Assembly (NCBI GenBank): GCA_963971405.1
Contig: OZ020487.1
Location: forward strand, 13,675,344 to 13,739,343
Length of the DNA stretch: 64,000 bases
Direction: 5' to 3'
Source: Psococerastis gibbosa
Lineage: Eukaryota; Arthropoda; Insecta; Psocodea; Psocidae
The notes under the pieces were generated by a model. It was not told the DNA's origin. It was given only the letters and a program-made list of their open reading frames with translations, and did not search any database. Positions 1 to 10,539 of the stretch are shown piece after piece. Every line of letters begins with the position of its first letter. The stretch's first letter is position 1. The translations under genes were made by a program, and so were the position numbers.

Positions 1-23
1 AAATTTTTTCGAATTGTCCCTGT

Positions 24-328
24 CAGGCACGTAGCCAGGGAGGGGGCTTTGGGGCTGAAGCCCCCCCCCCCCCCGAAATGTAAAAAGAAAAGAAAAAAGG
101 AGATTATTATTTTAAATGAGTGAAATGAGTTTTTTGTATATATTATTATGGAGCTGATTTATTAATTCTTAAAAATTTCCGGGGGGAGGGTGGAAACACT
201 AAAACTGTGTGTTTTTGCATGTAAATTCTTAAAAATTTCCGGGGGGAGGGCGGACCCTTCCATCCCCCCCCCCCGCCTCCCTTGTAGTTAGCCCCCCCCC
301 CCGAAATAAAATCTAGGCTACGTGCTTG
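24..328. mobile_element. hAT-type MITE with G/C runs
   Basis: Non-autonomous DNA transposon of 305 bp. Its ends are CAGGCACGTAGCC and, reverse-complemented, CAAGCACGTAGCC (13 bp, one mismatch). It is flanked by an exact 8-bp direct repeat GTCCCTGT at 16-23 and 329-336, the target duplication expected of the hAT superfamily. Inside are C runs and a 60-bp-spaced duplication of a segment containing TTAAAAATTTCCGGGGGG (about 170 and 230). It has no coding capacity; short open frames here are repeat artefacts. Confidence 0.82.
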
Positions 329-401
329 GTCCCTGTAAGGAATAATACTGCACGGCACCGCCATGCATTGAGATGCCATCCAGTCCAGAGTTCTATACAG
401 A

Positions 402-525
402 AGAGGTGGGAAATTCGAGCGCGCCAAAAATATTTTTTGAATCTGGCTAGTTATGGGAGGCGTGGAGAGTGGCCCCAGAAATTAAAAAATAAATTTTTGG
501 TGGGAATGTCCCATCTCTCTTACAT
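402..525. repeat. Short inverted-repeat element
   Basis: A GAGGTGGGAAATTCG...CCAAAAAT left end pairs imperfectly with the reverse complement of the right end (GAGATGGGACATTCC..CCAAAAAT). Related motifs (TTTTGGCGGGAA near TCCCATCTCTCC) recur near 11315-11345, 21525-21575 and 60705-60745, so this is probably an old MITE family. No target duplication was recognised. Confidence 0.35.
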
Positions 526-536
526 AGGAATCTAGT

Positions 537-653
537 CAAGCCCGTAGCCAAGTCTAGGGGGTCTGGACCTCCCCCCCCCCCCCCGAAATATTTATAGCGA
601 ACACCTCCGGTGACGTCAGATGGAACCCCAGAAAAAATCTGGCTACGGCCCTG
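537..653. mobile_element. hAT-type MITE, short copy
   Basis: A 117-bp element with ends CAAGCCCGTAGCCAAG and (reverse complement) CAGGGCCGTAGCCAGA, the same end type as the element at 24-328. The flanks AATCTAGT (529-536) and ACTCTAGA (654-661) match at 6 of 8 positions, consistent with an aged 8-bp duplication. It carries a long C run and a segment CACCTCCGGTGACGTCAGA that also occurs inside family F near 51780, hinting at shared ancestry or capture. Confidence 0.7.
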
Positions 654-1315
654 ACTCTAGACTTTTACTTACCGAGACTTTTCAAGCGATCATGGGGGCT
701 TTTAGCGAATAAATATATAAAGTTTACTCCAACATTAACACCCAGCATTAAAAATGTCTCTTCATAGAAAAAGTCATTAAAATGCTCTATACAAGATTCT
801 TCCCCGTCGGCGATGATCATCAATTAGGGGGCTGTCGTCAAATAAGTAACCGGGGGAACGTAATTTTAAGTTGAGTGACACGGAGCAATAAAAGACGTTT
901 ATAGTGGAAAGCTCGCAAAAGCACTAAGCAACATTGTTGCGATCGCCATCACGACTATAAACCAGCGATTTGAATATTATAGTAAACTAGACGGTCGTAA
1001 AATTCAGTTAACACGACCGTGATTACTTCTTTTTATAGATATACGGCCATCCCTTTCAGCGCATAGTCTCATTTATTGTTTTTACAAGTCTGGACGTTGC
1101 CTAACTGTGCCCATAACCTCAAACTGTAGTTTTAGTCTAATATATTGCACTTTCAAAATTTCCCTTCAAACCGTCAACACTGCAGAAAATGTGTTGTCCG
1201 TAAAATATAAACTTTCGTGCATCAGTATAAAAACCTAACATTTCGCTCCTGTATTTCCCGGGAAACCTCGTACCTCTTTTCCCTTGCGTAGATATGTTTT
1301 CGTCTGCAAAATTTA
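654..1315. other. Unassigned AT-rich stretch
   Basis: No gene, repeat copy or splice-like unit recognised. Only stop-dense frames are present. Confidence 0.6.
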
Positions 1316-1476
1316 AACTAGGTGGTAGCGTGCTTGTTTTTTGCGAGTCTCTACACGCTATACAATCGGAGACGTGTCGTAACTCAACACGGGTGCTAAC
1401 CTATAGAGGTGACTGAAGAGATCAATCGGATGCATTCATTAAATTAATTGTTTCTATGCAATTAATCTTTTTTTAA
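1316..1476 (+). mobile_element. SINE-1 copy
   Basis: One of five copies of a roughly 165-bp repeat (others at 20043-20240 minus, 23868-24055 plus, 35461-35650 minus, 52186-52366 plus). All share a head AGGTGGTAGCGTGCTTG, a middle with GGAGACGTGTCG, and a tail AATCGGAT.CATTCATTAAATTGTTT followed by an A- or T-rich end. The head resembles a Pol III A box, but I see no B box. This copy has lost the 5' CGACTTCGATGGC segment. Confidence 0.62.
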
Positions 1477-1993
1477 ATGGGCTTAAATATTTAACCAATT
1501 TCACACTTATATTTAAAAAAAAAATCCCTGTGGGAAACCTCAGACCTCATTTTCTTCGACACCTATCGTATCACGAAAGTCCTCCGTCTAATAATAATTG
1601 TGTATTGACCAGAAATTTGACAACTACATTTAAGATAAAATAAATAAATTTCCGACAATACATCATTGACGGCGATGAGCGTAAGCCCACACAGCCCAAA
1701 AACGTAACTTAATTTAGTCTATACTAAGTTTATCCTAATTCTAATTTTTAATTTTTTTGATCATTTGTTCATCCTCTTCAAACATTAAAAACAATTTTAA
1801 TTTTGCCATGAATTTTGCCTTACTCGAGGCTCGCTGCAACTCGACAGGGAATATGTTAAAGGCTCTAGGTCCTAGAAATAAGGCGGTACATTTGTAATGT
1901 GCGCCTGACTTTATTGTATAATTGGAGGTATATGCGATCCATTAAGTGTAATATTAATTATGGTATCTATTAGCTTATCTAATTAAACTATGT
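1477..1993. other. Unassigned AT-rich stretch
   Basis: No feature recognised; low-complexity A/T tracts only. Confidence 0.6.
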
Positions 1994-2221
1994 ACAGGCT
2001 GAATTTTATGAGCAGAGGAAGAAGAACGCAATGATCCATAGTAAAATACTTTAATAGTGACCGGTTTCGGATAAAATCCATCATCAGACATGGATTTTAT
2101 CCGAAACCGGTCACTATTAAAGTATTTTACTGTGGATCATTGCGTTCTTCTTCCTCTGCTCATGATGTTCTCCAAGTTCCACGAAGTCACCAAGGAAACT
2201 CTCACAAGAACAGGCTGAATT
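1994..2221. repeat. 72-bp foldback flanked by 12-bp direct repeats
   Basis: Arms 2009-2080 and 2091-2162 are reverse complements over 72 bp with one mismatch and a 10-base loop. The outer flanks carry an exact 12-bp direct repeat ACAGGCTGAATT at 1994-2005 and 2210-2221. About 47 unpaired bases lie between the right arm and the right direct repeat. The arms contain CCGAAACCGGT, also seen near 30778 and 61105 (family K). The layout suggests a retroposed copy that folded back on itself during synthesis, rather than a classic transposon. Confidence 0.85.
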
Positions 2222-2261
2222 ACCTATAAACGTATACTGCATGGTGAGTCCCCCCCCCCCC

Positions 2262-2640
2262 ATGCTTGGTTATATCGAGCTATCGTCTGTTACAATGTCA
2301 ATGGTAACAGGTCTAAGTTTGCCCATTGGCACTTAGAGTCGCTGTGGGTTGACATCGAGGAGTGTACCAGTTTGCCAATGGATAGAAATTCACTCGGAAA
2401 TAATACCGGGAAGAAATGAACAGAAAACACCTTAAGACGTGCTCTGCTCTGCGTGACTGCGTCAAGCAGAGGTTCACCAGATTTTGTGTTGTATTGGGCT
2501 GCAAGAAAGCTGATGCCGGAAGCCTAATGCTATGGCGTAATTGAAAGAAGACCGAAAATAATACCAATGATGTCCAAGGCGAAAACCGATAAGTGGCCGT
2601 TAGTAGGACAAGGTTCAATGGGCCACACTCCATTCAAGTC
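2262..2640 (+). repeat. Family C repeat copy
   Basis: This stretch shares blocks such as CTGTTACAATGTCAATGGTA, ATTGGCACTTAGAGTCG and GTTGACATCGAGGA...ACCAGTTTGCCAAT with copies at 20285-20700 (plus) and with 6540-6880, 19370-19460 and 38040-38215 (reverse orientation). No protein was recognised. It could be a SINE or a non-autonomous DNA element; its ends are not defined. Confidence 0.5.
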
Positions 2641-2670
2641 TACGCCCCTGAAAAAAAGCCCTCCAATAAT

Positions 2671-3445
2671 AAGAACCGGTTCGAGTTTACTCGAACATGC
2701 TTTCCAATTTATAAATTAGTAGATAATGTGTAATTTCATAGTAAATAATTTCCCTATGGTTAAATATCGGATCCCTTGGGAGGGGGGGGGGGAGGGGGTC
2801 CACCTCAATATATTATAATCCCCTTAAAACTAAATTACATATTCTGGAACGAACAGACCAATGCTTTGTCACTGTAGTAACAGTGGCAGGGCTAGGGCTC
2901 GGAATGTATTGGAGCGTGAAATTTCCATAATTTCGTCAAAAAAATATTTTTTGCACAGAATCAAATATTTTTTTGGGAAAGCAACCTGTTTGGTTGTGTT
3001 ACTCTATTAAGCATCTAAAGCTTGCCTGAAGGTAGAAATCATCGATAGAAAGGTTCAGCAGAAAAATTATTTTATAGTCATATATATTATATATATATTA
3101 TATATATTATATATATATATATATATTATATACTTATTTTTTATTTTTTTACCCCCAGAAGCAAACTATCAAGGGGCAAGCGACCCTCCGCATGTGGTTC
3201 ACATTAATGACGACTACAATATATGTGTATTTAAAAAAAATCGTTGGAGCCATTTTGGAGAAATAATTTTTTTAGGTGTTTTTTGGAGTTTTTTTTTTGA
3301 TGAACTGACAGAACTACAGACAGAGCGACAGACAGACATTTCGTAAAAACCACTTTTTTGGTTCCTGAGACCTCAAAACGTGTAAATCCGTTGAAATCTC
3401 GGAGTCGAAAAGCTTTCCTTATACTACGTATAAATTGGAAAGCAA
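2671..3445 (-). mobile_element. Family F element, near full length
   Basis: Reverse-oriented copy of the 0.8-0.9-kb F family (reference copy 51061-51931). It begins AAGAACCGGTTCGAGTTTAC, an 8-bp perfect hairpin (GTTCGAGT/ACTCGAAC), and ends ...GTATAAATTGGAAAGCAA. The interior holds a G run (2780-2796), an AT microsatellite (about 3083-3132), the GGGGCAAGCGACC block and a remnant of the (CAGA)n stretch. No coding capacity is seen. Confidence 0.75.
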
Positions 3446-3475
3446 TAATCTATATCCGACGAAATAAGAGCTGAA

Positions 3476-3736
3476 ATGAAGGCAGCTAGCATAGTCGATA
3501 AAGCCCGTGAACGAAGACTGTCATGATGGGTCGGCGTCGAAAGAAGGCAGCCAAATGCCCCAATAATGCGGGTATAACATTTCGAAGTTGAGGGAAGAAG
3601 AAGAAGACGAGGACAGCCTAGGTTAACGGTAGAAGCGAAAGTCCGCCAAGACCTCAGAATTGTAGGAGCAACTGCAGCCGAAGCAGAGAATCGCAAGAAG
3701 TGGAAGAGAACCTGCCGTATCGCTGACCCCACCTAG
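3476..3736 (+). pseudogene. LINE reverse transcriptase C-terminal tail, broken
   Basis: One reading frame from the ATG at 3476 to TAG at 3734 is interrupted by TGA at 3524 and TAA at 3575. The peptide pieces match the conserved tail of non-LTR retrotransposon ORF2 proteins: DKARERRLS, then a W.G.V.RRQ-like stretch, FEVEGRRRRRGQPR, and AENRKKWKR near the end. This region normally follows the reverse transcriptase domain, which is absent, so this is a 5'-truncated dead insertion. It abuts the end of the F copy at 3445. Identification rests on remembered motif order, not a search. Confidence 0.62.
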
Positions 3737-4230
3737 GGATAAAAGCGAGGAAAAAGAAGAACGAAGAGACCCACCCTAGCCCAATCTTACAGCTGAATCC
3801 GCCAATGTATACAGGTACATTATTGTTCAGTGTGCCTACTCCGCGAGAAACGTAGGACCAAATTTAACACCGAAACCCACCACAAGTGGTCCAAATTCAG
3901 TAGCCGTCCGACCTTGTGGTGTGAACACCCTCGGGGCCAAATGAGTGACAGACCTGCAGACCTAGCGGTCAGTGCACTCGGCCCGCGGCTAAGCTAAGCA
4001 TGGGTGCAGCCTCGCGGTCAATGCTCTGTCTGCGCTTCCTCCTCGCTGACCCTCGGGCGGTTGCAGTGTCCATAGGCCGAGTAAATGGCAGGGCCGCGAT
4101 GCAGTGTACCCATCGTCCGGAGGCCAAGCGAAAATGAGGACTCCACCATAGCGAATTTAGGGCCACCATTTACATTTAGTCTAGAGTTCAATATTGGAGA
4201 GATAGGACACTCGCTCCAACGTGGATATGT
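3737..4230. other. GC-richer unassigned stretch
   Basis: This stretch is clearly richer in G and C than its surroundings. It contains two similar pieces, CTAGCGGTCAGTGC and CTCGCGGTCAATGC, about 50 bases apart, which look loosely like a Pol III A box. No B box or open frame supports a gene. Confidence 0.4.
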
Positions 4231-4720
4231 TTGATTTCCTATGTATAGGTATAAGGAAAGTTTTGTGATGGTTGAAATTTTCGATTTGGAGATTTCACCG
4301 GATTTACAGGTCTTGAGGTCCCAGGAACCTAAAAAAAAAGTAGTTTGTCTGTATGTCCGTCGATTTTTATATTAAAAAAACTCGATGGATTTTGGTGAAA
4401 TTTTTCTTCAATTCACATGTACCTCTATATTGTAGGGTTGTTGTTATTAATGTAAACCAAACCCAATATTTTCATGAAAAATGACCAAAAAAATAATTTT
4501 AACCTTTCGATGCTTCAGATGTTTTTTAGGTGTTCAATAGAGTAATAAAACCGAACAGGTTACTTCCCAAGCAAAGTTTAGGTTTTAAATAAAAAATTAA
4601 AAAACTATTTTTTGAAGAAATTGTTAAAATTTACTATGATCTTACTCACATTATCTATCTCGGTACCTATACTAATTGATAAATAGGAAAGCATGTTCGA
4701 ATAAACTGAGACCGGTTCTT
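4231..4720 (+). mobile_element. Family F element, internally deleted
   Basis: It starts with the F left end (GGTATAAGGAAAGTTTTGTG) and ends with AACTGAGACCGGTTCTT. The middle is shortened, and the (TGTC)n block is reduced to a few units. It lies immediately against the next element at 4723. Confidence 0.66.
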
Positions 4721-4722
4721 TA

Positions 4723-4850
4723 CAGGGGTGGATTCAGCCCATAGGGTAGTTGTGGGTTAAAATAGGAAATCATATGACGTCTGACCGATTAAATCAGAGC
4801 GTAATAAATTAATATACAATAGATTTACCAAATTTGGGGGGGGGGGCACA
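4723..4850 (+). mobile_element. hAT-like MITE, type B
   Basis: The left end CAGGGGTGGATTCAGCCC and the following sequence (AATTGTGGGT-like, GAGCGTAATAAAT, AATAGATTTA) match the reverse complement of the well-delimited element at 20450-20613. The right end, after a G run, is not defined and no target duplication was found. Confidence 0.5.
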
Positions 4851-5170
4851 AAATTAGGATATTAGAAGAAAAAAAAAGAAAAAAACAGTCAAAAGTTACG
4901 TTGTCCGTCGTATTTATGGCGCCAATTTTGTTTTTAACGTTTTGCTTTTTGAAACATAAATGGCTTTGGTAATCTTAAAGAAAAGTGTGACTATTTAGAA
5001 CTAGGTATACTACCCATTATTAAAAATAATAGACCTAATCTCAACTTATTTATGATTTATGGAGGGGGGGGTGGTCGGTGGATACAAGCGAAATTTACAC
5101 TATATAGAATAGGATTTCAATTTGTGCCACCCAGTGAAAATTTCTTAAAATATGCTCTGTTACTACATAA
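4851..5170. other. Unassigned stretch
   Basis: Contains a poly-G run near 5060 and A/T-rich sequence. No gene recognised. Confidence 0.55.
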
Positions 5171-5577
5171 TAGTCTCCTTAGGCGCCCATTCCACCGACC
5201 GGCTAGGGCTATTTACAAAAACTGTGACGTGGTAGCACACATTCAAGACTTAGGTGGCGTTTCCACGGACCTCGCATTGCAGAATGCAAATGACATTGAC
5301 GGAAATTAGAATTTCTCTTTTTATAGAAATCTATTAAAATGTTTGTACTTAACATATCCCATGACGCCATTTTTTTAATTTTAGTTAGTTTGCTTGTGAT
5401 TTTACTGTATGATCATTGATCAATTTTAGCTATGGCATAGAGGAAAATAAACATTTCCGTCAATTCTGCAATGCAAGGTCGGTGGAAACCCTGCCTAAGT
5501 CTTGAATGTCTGCTACCACGTCACTGTTTTTGTAAATAGCCAATAGCCCTAGCCGGTCGGTGGAATGGGCGCCTTAT
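5171..5577. mobile_element. G-MITE: long-inverted-repeat element
   Basis: About 400 bp with terminal inverted repeats of roughly 105 bp. The left starts TTAGGCGCCCATTCC and the right ends GGAATGGGCGCCTTA; both then run through a GGCTAGGGCTATTT block, a CACGTCA/TGACGTG block, TTCAAGACTTAGG and CGCATTGCAGAAT-type sequence. The central 190 bases are AT-rich with a TGATCATTGATCA palindrome. A second copy at 41219-41609 sits inside a SINE. No transposase is present. The exact target duplication is uncertain. Confidence 0.77.
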
Positions 5578-5652
5578 TAACTTTGTAAAGCTTACCATGT
5601 ACCTAGGTAGTAAATTAAATAAAAATACAGGGGAGACCAGTATATCTACGTT

Positions 5653-5838
5653 CAAGGCCGTAGCCAGGATTTATTTTCGGGGGGGGGGGGTTCAGAAATG
5701 TCATTGGATATTACATAGTAGTTTCTATTTTTCCTCTCAAAATCCGATTCTATCTAGTGTAAAGCCATTTCATTTCAGGGGCGGGGGGGGGGGGGTTCGG
5801 TTTGAACCCCCATGAACCCCCCCTTGGCTACGGCCTTG
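5653..5838. mobile_element. hAT-type MITE with G runs
   Basis: A 186-bp element with ends CAAGGCCGTAGCCAGG and (reverse complement) CAAGGCCGTAGCCAAGG. The 8-bp flanks TCTACGTT (5645-5652) and TCTACCTT (5839-5846) match at 7 of 8 positions, as expected for hAT. Two G runs of 10 or more and one C run lie inside. Confidence 0.82.
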
Positions 5839-5846
5839 TCTACCTT

Positions 5847-6539
5847 CCACTTCCTGTTAATAGTAGAACTTAATTGTGTATAAATACAAATTTTGAGCCA
5901 TGACGTAACCCACTTCCCACAGCACAGTATATACTTTGTAGCTTACAAATAAAATTAAGCTATAGAGAGGAAAGTTGCTGGACAAAATGTCCTTTTGCGA
6001 TATAATTAAAGATGGGGCAGCCGATTGAACCTTTCGATTGAGGTATTTCCGTCTAACTTTATTACCTTGTTTCCCAATTTCCCAACCTGAAACCTTTTCC
6101 AGTTTTTGTCTAGATTTTTATGGGTTCTAGGAGATTTTACCCAATTTCCCGCCACCATAGTTCTGTTCCTTCTGCTGTGGTCTGTCCGACTCGAATGGCT
6201 CTGATGCATTTTGACCTTTTTTTATATCGAATCAGAATATTTAATTTTTAATATTTATGTTTGGTATGCTATGATTTTTTATTTAATTGAGACTAAATAC
6301 AGGGTCACCAGTGCCCCTGAGGCCTGAAGTCCAAAAGACTAGATGTTATAAAGTTTTGAAGGGCAACTGGCAACTTTAAAGCCTAGTTTAACAAAATAAA
6401 ATAGGAACTTGGCTCGAGCAACTGGTACTTCCTGGCACTTCCTGTAAATATAATTTTGTGATTTTGGATTGTGATTGTGGGCGTTGGTGTTATCCTACCT
6501 ATATAATCGCCTATATGTTTTTAACGAAATATCAGAAAA
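5847..6539. other. Unassigned stretch
   Basis: No recognisable gene, repeat copy or RNA. Confidence 0.55.
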
Positions 6540-6880
6540 AAACGTAAGTTAGTACAGTTTTGAATTGGTTTGGTTTTTCTTTGAAGCCAACGACCCCATG
6601 GATTTCGGACATTTGTATTGTTTCCGTATGCATTTTTGGCTATTGGCAAACTGGTATACGTTCTCGATGTCAACCTGTACCGTACACCGGCTACAAGCAA
6701 TAATAGGTAAGCTGAGACAAGCTTACCATTGACACACTGAAACAGGCGAAAGCATGACTTGACCAAGTACGGGTACGAGTCACAGTTTTGAATTACCTCG
6801 TATGGGCATCGTATTCTATTCAAATCAATATCAATGGAAAAAAACCAAAACCGGTTTTTCTCGAGGCGTACAATATGCAT
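6540..6880 (-). repeat. Family C repeat copy
   Basis: Reverse-oriented relative of 2262-2640 and 20285-20700. It shares ACTTGGTCAAGTC-, CAATGGTAAGCTTG-, GGTTGACATCGAGAACG- and ACCAGTTTGCCAAT-type blocks (as reverse complements). It preserves the intact GGGGTCGTTGGC site that is split by a MITE in the 20.4-kb copy. The 119-residue open frame crossing it has no recognisable domain. Confidence 0.52.
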
Positions 6881-7359
6881 AAATTGTCTACAGTCCCTAC
6901 CTGCATATTTTTAGAATGAGCTAATGGAACATGGATGGCTTTAATTTAACGAAGTGTGGTGAAAAGGGCAAATGGCGGCCATTTTGGATCCTTTAATTAA
7001 TAATGATTGTTTGTGTTGAACAATGTTCTCAATCAAAATGATTTTACGTCATAATCAAATTGTCTGGGTGAATGGAAATTCCCTTCCATGGACCACGGCC
7101 TTTGTTTCGGATAATATGTGTTCTCAGCTTTGTATAGTTAATAGGTACGGTAGGTCGGTAGCCAATAGAAGGTTACAAAATGACAATAAGTTGCGTTCGC
7201 TTGTTTACATCGGCTCTGCTGAAATTGCGGAGGACTGCACTATATCTGTTGATTCCAAGCAATTTTCTAGTTTTTGACACCCTTTGGCCACTGCAATTTT
7301 TAAAAATTTGGCTGTTTCCACGTTTTACACTATCCCAAAGCATTGTTTGTCCAATGGTG
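6881..7359. other. Unassigned stretch with overlapping short frames
   Basis: Short open frames occur on both strands, none with a recognisable domain or clear splice sites. No call made. Confidence 0.4.
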
Positions 7360-7654
7360 TTCGATTTAAAATAACAACGTCCATCCTGTCTTGGAGCAAC
7401 CCTCCAGACCTTGTTGGTAAGGATTCTAACCTTTATGATGGCACCGGTGTTGAGCATAGACGAAGGGTAGCTCCCCCATTGTTGGTATAGCTATGGAATG
7501 TGGAATCTAAACGAAGCTGTTGTGCATAGGGATAAAAAAAAAAAAAAACATGAGTTCGGGTACTGCATTGTGTAGCTATTTCATATATATTATATATATA
7601 ATATATAAATATATAACATCGATGATGTAGGAGTCACCTACGATTTGAATAGCG

Positions 7655-7765
7655 CCCCATCATGCCTCTGCAGTAGATTAGACCAGCATTGCTGATAACA
7701 TAGTGGCAGACCCCTAGAAAACTTTCACCTCGGATACAACAGATATATATATACTAATGCTAATC

Positions 7766-7798
<33 letters not shown>

Positions 7799-8510
7799 AA
7801 AACTTCAGCAACAGCAACAGCAATGCTAATCCAAACCCTGACAGTCGGTATAATTAGTATATATACGGTGACAGTCATAATAATCCAACTTGAGTCTTGA
7901 CCCAATTAAAATAACTACGCCCCGGTACGGTATGTACCTCGTGCCTTGCAGCAACCCCATAACAACGCAGCCCTTTTTAACCTTTATGGCACTGCTAGGT
8001 ATATGCTGGGGATGGGACTTTGGGATTTGCATCCTTAGTACTTAATCCGGCAGCAGACTAGACCAGCATTGCTGACAAAGCAGTAGACAGATAGAAAACT
8101 TTCAAGCAGGATATTATCGATGCTGACACTAAATCCAAAGCCAGTGGACAGACGGTACATATAAACGCTGACAGAGACAGAATCCAAGTTGACCCCATTA
8201 CAATAACTACGACCCTATTATCTTGGAGCAACCTCCTGAAAACGAAGCCATTTCGAAATTTTATAGCATTCAGCATATAGACATATGTGGGATTTCGACA
8301 ATTAGTACTTAATCCTACAGCAGACGATTGCTGACAAAGCAGCAGACAGCTAGAAAACTTTCACCTAGGATATTATCGATGCTAACGCTAAATCCAAAGC
8401 CAGACAGACGGTACATATAAACGCTGACAGAGACAGAATCCACGTTGACCCCATTAAAACAACTACGTCCCTCGTGTCTTGGAGCAACCCCCTGAAAACG
8501 CAGCCCTTGA
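7655..8510. repeat. Tandem array, about three diverged units
   Basis: Units start near 7670, 8046 and 8325. Shared blocks are GACCAGCATTGCTGA, TAGAAAACTTTCA, GGATATTATCGATGCT, ACGCTGACAGAGACAGAATC and CTTGGAGCAACC (at about 7945, 8222 and 8478). A further degenerate start of the unit lies at about 7360-7405. Unit length varies from 190 to 380 bases; the first unit is expanded by a poly-A run (about 7768-7796). It does not appear coding. Confidence 0.72.
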
Positions 8511-9365
8511 AAAACGGGGTCGACAAACCCCGGTTTGTATGTGCGGAGGGTTGCTGCAGCCGGGCAGACAATGGGAGTGAAAGTGGAGCTTGCGCGGCTA
8601 GACGGAGGGGCAGACAGGCAGGGAAAGTTACCCCCCCCCCCCGACGGCTCCCCTCTCCCCCACCCTTCCCCCCTCTCCCCTTCCAACCCCGCGTCGCCCC
8701 ACTACTTTGGCGTCGGTCCACGGGCGACTGTCGGACTAGGCGTACACCGTGACTCCTGTATTGCATTCTTTTCGGGGCAATGGAACTGGTGGGTTTCAAT
8801 TAATTTCCCTGTTTGTGGGGGGGGGGGGCAAGGGATTGGGGGCGGTGAGTCCCTCGGGGTTCTTTTATTAATATTTTGGTTGTTGTGTTCATCCTATACG
8901 TGACGTGTGGAGGTGCAGTTGCCGCATTTTTACGGGGAAGGGGGTTATTATTTAGTATTATGTATTCCCTGTATTGCTTTTATGATGACGTACGTGTATC
9001 GTACATACAATATGTAACTACAGCCCATTTTTGCAAAATTGCAAAATATAATTAATTTAGTGGTTCTTCTTATGCACGCTACTGTCACTGTAGTGACATA
9101 TATCTATATCAGTAAGCAGCGTAGGTACGTCATTACTGCCACCATTTTACAGTGGCGACACGTTATATATACGATACACGGTATTTAAATACTATCAGTG
9201 GTGTCTATAGGTGAGGGCCGGGAGGGGGGCCAAAATGGGAAAATGTTAGACGAAATTAACTAATGTGCGTAAATGTCCAAAAATTCATACGGACACAATA
9301 CAAACCATATCCGAAATCCATGGGGTCATTATTGCTAAGACTTGCTCAGACTGTAACGCAGCTAA
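8511..9365. other. Unassigned; GC-rich then AT-rich
   Basis: 8511-8750 is GC-rich with C runs and overlapping open frames on both strands, which is expected for low-complexity GC DNA. A G run occurs at 8817-8828. No gene recognised. Confidence 0.45.
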
Positions 9366-9745
9366 ATAGGACTTAGTTCAGCTATCTAGCCTAAGAAAAG
9401 TGTAACCTGAAAAGGTACGAACAGTGGCGGATTTACCAGTAGGCAACTGAGGCAAATGCCTATATCCGCGAGCGCGTTGAACTTTAAAAAAATTTTGTGT
9501 GCATATTATGTAAAAAAAATTAAAATAATTATTTATAACATTTTAGTTAAAGATAAGAAAGTAGGTTATTTTATATATTAAAACTATACATACAATAATT
9601 ATTGATTTGCCTATATCCGCGCAAAAGCCAAATCCGTCCCTGGGTTCGAATTCCCGCCCGATCCTAGTCCTTCTTTAAGGAAATGGAGGACAAAGTAGTG
9701 GTAATACTCAGCAGCAGGGGGCACAATAGGAAATAGGGGGTGTGT
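9366..9745 (+). mobile_element. tRNA-derived SINE (SINE-3), split by a hAT MITE
   Basis: The left part (9366-9421) has an A-box-like ACTTAGTTCAGCTATC. The B-box region GGTWCGAATTCCCGCC is split between 9414-9421 and 9643 onward. The tail GATCCTAGTCCTTCTTTAAG is shared with 38425-38600. Joined across the insertion, the A to B spacing fits a tRNA-type internal promoter. No full tRNA fold is claimed. Confidence 0.52.
9422..9642. mobile_element. hAT-type MITE inserted in a SINE B box
   Basis: 221 bp, with ends CAGTGGCGGATTTACC and (reverse complement) CAGGGACGGATTTGGC. Flanks GGTACGAA (9414-9421) and GGTTCGAA (9643-9650) match at 7 of 8. A subterminal GCCTATATCCGCG block is repeated (about 9458 and 9609). 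The target is the B-box sequence of the surrounding SINE. Confidence 0.82.
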
Positions 9746-10535
9746 ACGAAAAAAACTTACCCCAAAATAATAAAAAAGCAATCAGGCCAGCGAGTGTAAT
9801 ATTTTCCTCTGGGTGGAGGCTCAGCACTGCGCGGCTCAAAAAATCTTTCACCTGGCCAGCTTCACAGCTCTGCATTCCAATCCTGCGAGACAAGTTAAAA
9901 GTTTAGCTATTGGTCCCAAAGGGTTCAGTGATCCAATACACCTCCAGCTTGGCTGCAAATGTTCCTTTATAGCCTTGTTTTCGATGTCTGTTGGAAGGTC
10001 AATGCATAACTTAAATGGTAGGCAATAGAAAGTCGTCCCCATAGGAGAGGAAAATATTGTGTCATAAAAAGAAGCGACTTGGAATGATGCGGCTGCGACG
10101 AGATGGGCCCTCCCTCAATAAACAAGTTGACGCCCAAAGGTGCAGTTATGCGACATGTCGCAGAATCGTTAAAACCATTAGTTTCAAGTATTTATTTATT
10201 TTTATGGCCACAACATGATATGTATACGTAAAAAGGTGTGGTGTCCTCTACGCTAACACTTCTATCTATTTTGTTATGGTTCTCTGTGACTTTAGTGCGG
10301 CACAGTTCATTGTATTTTTATTGGTTCCCGATGACGTTTATGGTATACTATGGTATTGCAACAAACTTGAGTGGTGCAATACATTTATTACTTTATTTCT
10401 CGACTGTTTGTAAAACTGTTTAACTTATCTGCATTATCCGACCCGACACGACGTTCAATTGTGATCTGCACACCTTGTTGCGCGTGTGATCGGAACCAAT
10501 TTTGCTTTTATTAGTGATTTTTTTCAATACCCTTT
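9746..10535. other. Unassigned stretch
   Basis: Short frames only, and no recognised gene or repeat copy. A GTTTAAACAG-like AT-rich part occupies 10180-10440. Confidence 0.5.
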
Positions 10536-10539
10536 CTTC

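Noticed and set aside
8315..8903. Overlapping 120-144-residue frames on both strands
   Set aside because: GC-rich low-complexity DNA and tandem repeat units keep frames open; peptides are proline/glycine runs.
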